64,000 nucleotides of DNA. Source: Margaritifera margaritifera. Lineage: Eukaryota > Mollusca > Bivalvia > Unionida > Margaritiferidae. The DNA lies in assembly GCA_029931535.1 (NCBI GenBank), contig JAQPZY010001695.1, forward strand, positions 5,934,501 to 5,998,500, written 5' to 3'. Position 1 is the first letter of the stretch. Each line of letters opens with the position of its first letter. A program made the position numbers and the translations under genes. Positions 58,203 to 64,000 of the stretch are shown here, in pieces. The notes beneath the pieces are model-generated. The model did not search any database. It was not told where the DNA came from and saw only the letters and a program-made list of their open reading frames with translations.

Positions 58203-60183
58203 GTTTTCGTGTGAATATGGTGTACATTGAGGGACATTATTTAATAAAATCTTATGCACATTTCGCTATATCATTAATTGCTATTAATAATGAAAGGTAT
58301 GCACACGATTATGTCAATCAATAACCGAACTTAAGACATGCCATGATTTCGGAGCACATAACAAACACGTACTGGAATTGACCTTTACATTACTTTAATA
58401 TTAATAGATACTGTAATATGTCAATGCATAATTTAATCAAATCTTACGAGTCTGAACTCCCTCTAGCGAAACCTTGTATATGGATCACGAATTATCTATT
58501 GGGATAAAGGAATGCTATAAAAGCATCTTCCTTATGTTGCACGTTTCTATCCAGCAATAGGTCTATCGTGTTTCTCGTGATTTGAGGCATCGAACGTCTG
58601 AACATAGGATCATAGGGTAATTCTTTGTACTGTTTTCTTTATTTTTCCTGCAAAAATATAAGTTATAATTATTATTATAATTATTATTTAAATTTTGTTT
58701 TTTTAAATCTGGCTATCCTCCTCATCTTTGATACTATAACCACGTATAAACATCGAAAAAAAAATGCTTTTTACACTTTTTTTTATTGTTACGCAGACTA
58801 ATATAGGATAGTAGTAGTAGTAATATTAGTATCAACATCAACATCATCACCATCGTCGTCGTCATCATGATCATCATCGTCATCATCTAATTGTTATTAT
58901 TTTTTATTTATTTATTTTTCAATGTATCATTTCAATGCCGCATTTATTATCTTTATATTCAACTATTCTGAGAGCCTGCTAGACAGAAATTTTAAAGTAT
59001 TTTTATCCATGTTTATTACGTTAAAACGATAAAATTGCTGGTTGAAGACTGCTGGAGATGAAACCGTGAATAGATTACGTCCTAAATAATGCCATTTATT
59101 TCACAATCCTTCAGAGATTCCACTGTATCAACTGTTTTCTAAAACTATTCTCAGATTGGGTTTTATCGCAAATACAAAGGAACCAGTAAATGAAGCCAAT
59201 AAGAATTTGACTACTGATATGAAGTACGAAGCATCAAAGCGAAATAATTTTATTTTTTTTCAAATATTATCTGCATTAAACATGTCAATTGTTATTCCGG
59301 TTTGTTGCTACGGTAACCACAAATGTTGCGGCATTAAGGTTTCTCACGTGGAAGTTTTTTTTTGCGATGTTAAACTTTTATTAATAAAAACGTTCCTTAG
59401 CATTTTTCAGCTACTACTAAGTATTTTGACATTTTCCATGACTTTAATAAATACCTTTAGATATTTCTAAACTTGTAATTTTAATATCATATATATACTA
59501 TATATATATATTTCAAGTGCAAGATATTTTTCTATTTTTAAAAATCTATCAATTTATTTAATTTATAAAATCTTTATGTAATAAGATAACTGATAGTTAT
59601 CCGTCACTTTCTTCAGATACCAGGGCTACTTTATAACGAGATCAATGATTTTACTACCATGTTTGCTTTATATCGAGGATCATACCCTCAAAGATACACA
59701 CGTATGCCAGTAAATAATGGCTCCTATTCATCAACCATCTTACAACTCTTTCCGATACTACATATTTCTACTTTTTCGACTATTGTAAATTGAGTCTTAC
59801 AAAATAAATGCAAATTGTAGAATGGAGAAGCTGCAAAAGAGAAAAAAATAGAAGAGACTGAAAAACGTGGAAGAAAGTATAATAGATGCCAGCAAGTGTG
59901 CATATAACATAAAAGTTATCATGGACATTTAATTACTTTTATTGCATATCGGAAATACTTGATGAAGAATGGCTTAAATGTAAGTGTGGTATGACGATAG
60001 AATATATGTGAGGTATGACGATACAATATATATAGTTTGACAAACATTGGAAAGCAAAAGTACTAAAGGTGTGTGGAAGATGAGTATGCATTCGATGAAA
60101 ATCTATATCTAAACTGAACACGGTAGACCGATTTGAAATACTAATCTTTGAAAAGCATGCTTTGAATTATCTTTATTATTGGA
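58203..60183. other. No recognised feature
   Basis: Includes a (TCA/TCG)n-like tract at 58829-58889 and AT-rich patches. A 104-codon frame at 59156 has no recognisable domain. Confidence 0.45.
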
Positions 60184-60800
60184 GTTTAAGTAAAACCTGC
60201 AGTTGGATTTGCTAGCACATTCATAAGCAAAAGCTACAGTGGGAGTGGCTAGCACATTTAGCAAAATTTGCAGTTGGATTGGCATTGCACATTCAGCAAA
60301 ACTTGCAGTTGGATTGACTAGCGCATAAAACCTGCAGTTGGATTGGCACTGTACATTCAGCAAAACCTGCAGTTGGAGTGGCTAGCACATTCAGCAAAAC
60401 CTGCAGTTGGATTGGCTAGCACATTCAGCAAAACTTGCAGTTGGATCGACTAGCACATTCAGCAAAACCCGCAGTTGGATTGGTATTGTACATTCAGCAA
60501 AACCTGCAGTTGGATTGGCTAGCACATTCAGCAAAACCTGCAGTTGGATTGGCTAGCACATTCAGCAAAAGCTACAGTTGGAGTGGCTAGCACATTCAGC
60601 AAAACCTGCAGTTGGATTGGTTAGCACATTCAGCAAAACCTGCAGTTGGATTGGCTAGCACATTCAGCAAAAGCTACAGTTGGAGTGGCTAGCACATTCA
60701 GCAAAAGCTGCAGTTGGATTGGCTAGCACATTCAGCAAAAGCTACAGTTGGAGTGGCTAGCACATTCAGCAAAAGCTGCAGTTGGATTAGCTAGCTGATT
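60184..60800. repeat. 34-base minisatellite, about 18 copies
   Basis: Units contain CATTCAGCAAAACCTGCAGT and TGGATTGGCTAGCA. Variants with GCTACAGTTGGAGT alternate with CTGCAGTTGGATT in the last third, a dimeric pattern. Some units are truncated to about 22 bases near 60325. Confidence 0.95.
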
Positions 60801-61251
60801 CATAAATAAAATACCATAAGGTACATAAGGTACTTTTGGTTTTCAAATTACTTGTAGGCAGATTAAAAGATGATGTACTGTATTATGTACAGAATGATAC
60901 AGGTAAACTATTCTTTGACCTATGTCATCTCCATCGTGTGCTGCAAAGTACTTTGTTCAAAACAAGCCGCAATGCTTTAAAAATATTTTGCCAAAAATAC
61001 TGCTTTAAAACTTTGATTAACATTGTCAACAATTCTAAAATGTCTAAATTAGTACACAGGGATAAATGCGAATATATCCATCTAAAATTATTTTATAGAT
61101 TTTCTCAAGTTTGTTAAACTGGATTTGCATTGTTAGTGATGTTAAAAAACCTGCAAGTCGTTATCAAGTACTCTGTACTCCAGTTTTTAGAAATTCTAGA
61201 CTACATAGCTATCTCAGGATATCTCCCACTCTGTCAGTATCTCTGCCTGTC

Positions 61252-61284
<33 letters not shown>

Positions 61285-62103
61285 TTCAGCAGAAACTGTT
61301 AGTGCCTCCTTTTCATTTACATCCAATTTGTCAGTCTATCTCGGATCTTTTGCTTGGTAATCTCTCTTAATCTATATAATGTATATATATATTCGTTTAC
61401 TGTCTGTCGTTATTGCCATCAATTTGTATTTATCCGTTTGTCTGTTTCTCAATCGCTGTATCTAAAAGAGTTGACCGAACGGCAAGACACAATGTTATGA
61501 CAAGAGTGACATCAGTATTTTATCCTAACCTTTTGAAGTACAGTATTATTTTTTAAAAATGTACATTTAGACAAATTATCATTATCTACCCTAACACTAC
61601 AGCCATGGACAAACATTTGAACAAACGTGTTGAAAGAAAACTAGCAAAAATGTCGAAACTTTCCTGGATAATATGTAATTAAAATATGTAATTAAAAATG
61701 AAAATAATAAGAAAAAGACACGTACCACTTGGAAACTAGCAAACAATTTTAATTAAATAATCTCTATTGAGACAATGTAAATCTGTTATATTTTTTTATT
61801 GTTGCGATTAAGAAGCATTTCTGAAATAAACTCACAATTAGTATGTTGGGTAAAATATAATTTCTTGTATTATATAATTATTTTCCAATGTTGAAATATT
61901 GAAATATACAATGTCATTGAAAGAAAATACTTCCCTTCTCACTCTCTCTGTCTCTGGCGCAGCGCTTCTTCCTTTGCTGCTTCAAGAAACTGCTGAAAAA
62001 GTTTCATTACAAACGCGCAAATTGGGTTTTATTGAGTAAAAATTAAATTATGAAGTCCATTCCAAGAAAGACTAAAAAGGCGTTGAAATGAGAAATGAAG
62101 TCA
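60801..62103. other. No recognised feature
   Basis: Includes a CTGT run at 61251-61278. Frames up to 93 codons have no recognisable motif. Confidence 0.45.
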
Positions 62104-62162
62104 ATCTATCTATCTATCTATCTATCATATCTACTCTATCCAACCATCCGTCGATTCATCCA

Positions 62163-62241
<79 letters not shown>
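62104..62241. repeat. (CTAT)n and (CT)n microsatellites
   Basis: Short CTAT run at 62104-62126 and about 37 CT units at 62168-62241. Confidence 0.97.
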
Positions 62242-62245
<4 letters not shown>

Positions 62246-63200
62246 TATATATATCGATGGCCTTCATGAATGCTTTGATGACATTTGACTCTATTTGGTA
62301 CCAATAGCATCTGTTGTAGCGTATCCGATTTTTTTATATTTTTTAAATTTTTTTGCTCCTATCTTTCTTTGTCTATTTGTTTGCTATTTTGATGATAAAT
62401 TGAGAAGGCTGAGTATGTCCCATTTGGGTCATATCTTTCAAAGGTTATTACTACCATCAACATTAAAATATAACACACCACCCAACCCCCATTCCCCACA
62501 CATCAACATTTCAGCTTTCCAAGGTTAAGGAACAAATACACCTTCGCTTTACCACAAACTGGGCATCAAAGTAAGGCCGACATTTGTTGGATATTTCTTT
62601 AATCATCGAGGAGAGCAAGTCGAATTCTACGTAGAAGCAACTTCCGTACCAGAAGCGTTGCTCCCATTAAAGACAACCTTTGATTGGACATAAGTCATTG
62701 TGCTCTACAAGATAACTATTGTATGCAAATATAGAAATAAAATAAAAAAAGAAAAAAAAGAAAATGTACTCTGGAACCGTTATCGTCTGAAACTCTTGAG
62801 GTGCAAATTTCTGTTGGTGTTGCGACATGATCTTGCCAAATGGAAGCCAATATTACTAAATATCTCACATGTTTCTCCCTCAAATTGAGATTTGTAAATA
62901 TTTTCCTTATGGTTTGGCTGCCAACAATAAATTTGTACTGACCAATCAGCGGGGACCAAGAATCAATATGCAGTTCTATCGTAAATTCATTTGGAAATAA
63001 CTTTGTTTATCTTTAAGGAAAATTTGAAGTTTTCTTCACTTATGAGAAATTTCTATATTTTTTCAAAACACAGATTTCCAGGTGTAGAGTATCTAAACAT
63101 CATCGTTATTATTAATTCTTTCTACTATCTCTACATCTGACACTTTTCACAATATTGTCAGAAGTATCATTAGAAAGGTAATGTAACATCTAAATTTTGT
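62242..63200. other. No recognised feature
   Basis: AT-rich unique-looking sequence. Confidence 0.45.
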
Positions 63201-63424
63201 AGCTATGTATTTCAGAGTTCTTGACCACTTAACAATTTTAAATTGTAATTTTTAAAATTTCATATCTCTAGAAAAGAACATTTCTGGACCACACATATTT
63301 TTTAAGAACGAAAATATACAACGTTTCCTTAGACCATAATGATATTTCAGAGCTAAGCAACTCATATTACAAATTTAAATTTAAAATTGTTAAGTGGTCC
63401 AGAAATCTTAAATACATAACTACT
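63201..63424. mobile_element. Fold-back repeat, arms of about 46 bases
   Basis: TATGTATTTCAGAGTTCTTG with ACCACTTAACAATTTTAAAT at the left is mirrored by TTAAAATTGTTAAGTGGTCC with AGAAATCTTAAATACATA at the right, about 85 percent matched. The spacer has its own CATATTTTTTAAGAACG-type AT-rich content. Probably a MITE; the ends have no clear TSD. Confidence 0.65.
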
Positions 63425-63767
63425 CAATTTGAGAAAAAAGTTTTATTAAAGTGCAGCTTGGCCACGACCATCCATCTGTAGCAATTCTTGAAGCTCAGAT
63501 TTTACCTTCTTTTTAATCAGTTGCTCTATAGTTATCCTTGGACATACAGTGGCATGACAGAAAGACATTTCATGTGGAAACCGATAATGTTGGTGATGTT
63601 GATAGATAATGACCAGCTTACATGTAGTTTCTAAAACTTAAGTCCTTATAAAATGACACATAAAACACTTCGAGATTTTAGAAAATAATTAGAAATATTG
63701 ACGAACTTTGTTTCAGACATCGAAGCTATGATCGATGCTATATGAAGTCTGACCACTACACCATTGG
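63425..63767. other. No recognised feature
   Basis: Unique-looking sequence before the terminal array. Confidence 0.5.
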
Positions 63768-64000
63768 TAAGGGGCACCACAACAGGGAGTATACACACCA
63801 CAACAGGAAGTATGAACACTACAACAGGGAGTATGAACACTACAACAGGGAATATGAACATCACCACAGCTATAATGAACACCGCCACAACAGTTATAAA
63901 CAACTTTACAGGAGGTACTAACACCACCACAACAGCTATGAGCGCCATGACAGCGAATATGAACATCACCATAACAGTTGTGAACACCACAACAGGTCTT
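63768..64000. repeat. 21-base minisatellite running to the window end
   Basis: Units contain ACAACAGGGAGTATGAACAC, degenerating after 63850 into ACCACAACAGCTATGA-type words. Divisible by three, so the minus strand shows a false VVVFILP repeat. It may continue past the window. Confidence 0.9.

Noticed and set aside
58829..58889. Possible poly-Ile/Val coding or His-rich antisense tract
   Set aside because: A simple imperfect TCA/TCG trinucleotide repeat.
59156..59470. 104-codon frame with hydrophobic C-terminal half
   Set aside because: No signal of family membership, no splice context and AT-driven composition.

Overview
The window reads as animal nuclear DNA, most likely from a mollusc or another lophotrochozoan. 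It is AT-rich, has very long di-, tri- and tetranucleotide runs and minisatellites, contains tRNA-derived SINEs with A and B boxes, and carries hAT-, piggyBac- and MITE-like DNA elements. I see no bacterial operons, no RNA genes and no CRISPR array. The phylum is an inference from the SINE style and the receptor. The animal assignment is firm, because the only clear gene is a seven-transmembrane receptor.

The only convincing protein gene is on the minus strand at 22154-23401. It encodes a 415-residue, single-coding-exon class A (rhodopsin-like) GPCR. It has the TM1 Asn, TM2 Asp, DRY, the TM3/ECL2 cysteine pair and NPIIY, but lacks the TM6 toggle tryptophan, the TM4 tryptophan and the TM5 proline. 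A consensus 3' splice site lies 16 bases upstream of its ATG, so its 5' UTR is probably spliced. A SINE with perfect 12-base target-site duplications sits just upstream.

Almost everything else is repeat. 0-9.4 kb: a long-TIR MITE, one copy of a ~0.6 kb dispersed repeat, a 44-base minisatellite, a 116-base hAT MITE, a fold-back field of TCCGAA words, a SINE, and a 153-base palindrome with a partial second copy. 9.4-21.8 kb: two MITEs of a CCGTATATACTCGCG family, one copy of a ~1.7 kb dispersed repeat with internal microsatellites, a tandem segmental duplication and several minisatellites. 23.4-36.5 kb: two SINEs, the inverted second copy of the ~1.7 kb repeat, a 2.2 kb nested-palindrome element and a 2.35 kb TTAA-flanked piggyBac-like element without transposase. 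36.5-64 kb: arrays of 20-47 base units (one with a higher-order period), a second hAT MITE with 8-base TSD, another SINE, a 0.6 kb field of CGTTGCAACG-like palindromes, the inverted partner of the 0.6 kb repeat, and terminal fold-backs.

The genes do not form a system: this is a gene-poor region around one receptor. The best leads are the uncatalogued dispersed repeat families whose paired copies can be compared inside the window. Repeat edges are read by eye and may be off by tens of bases.
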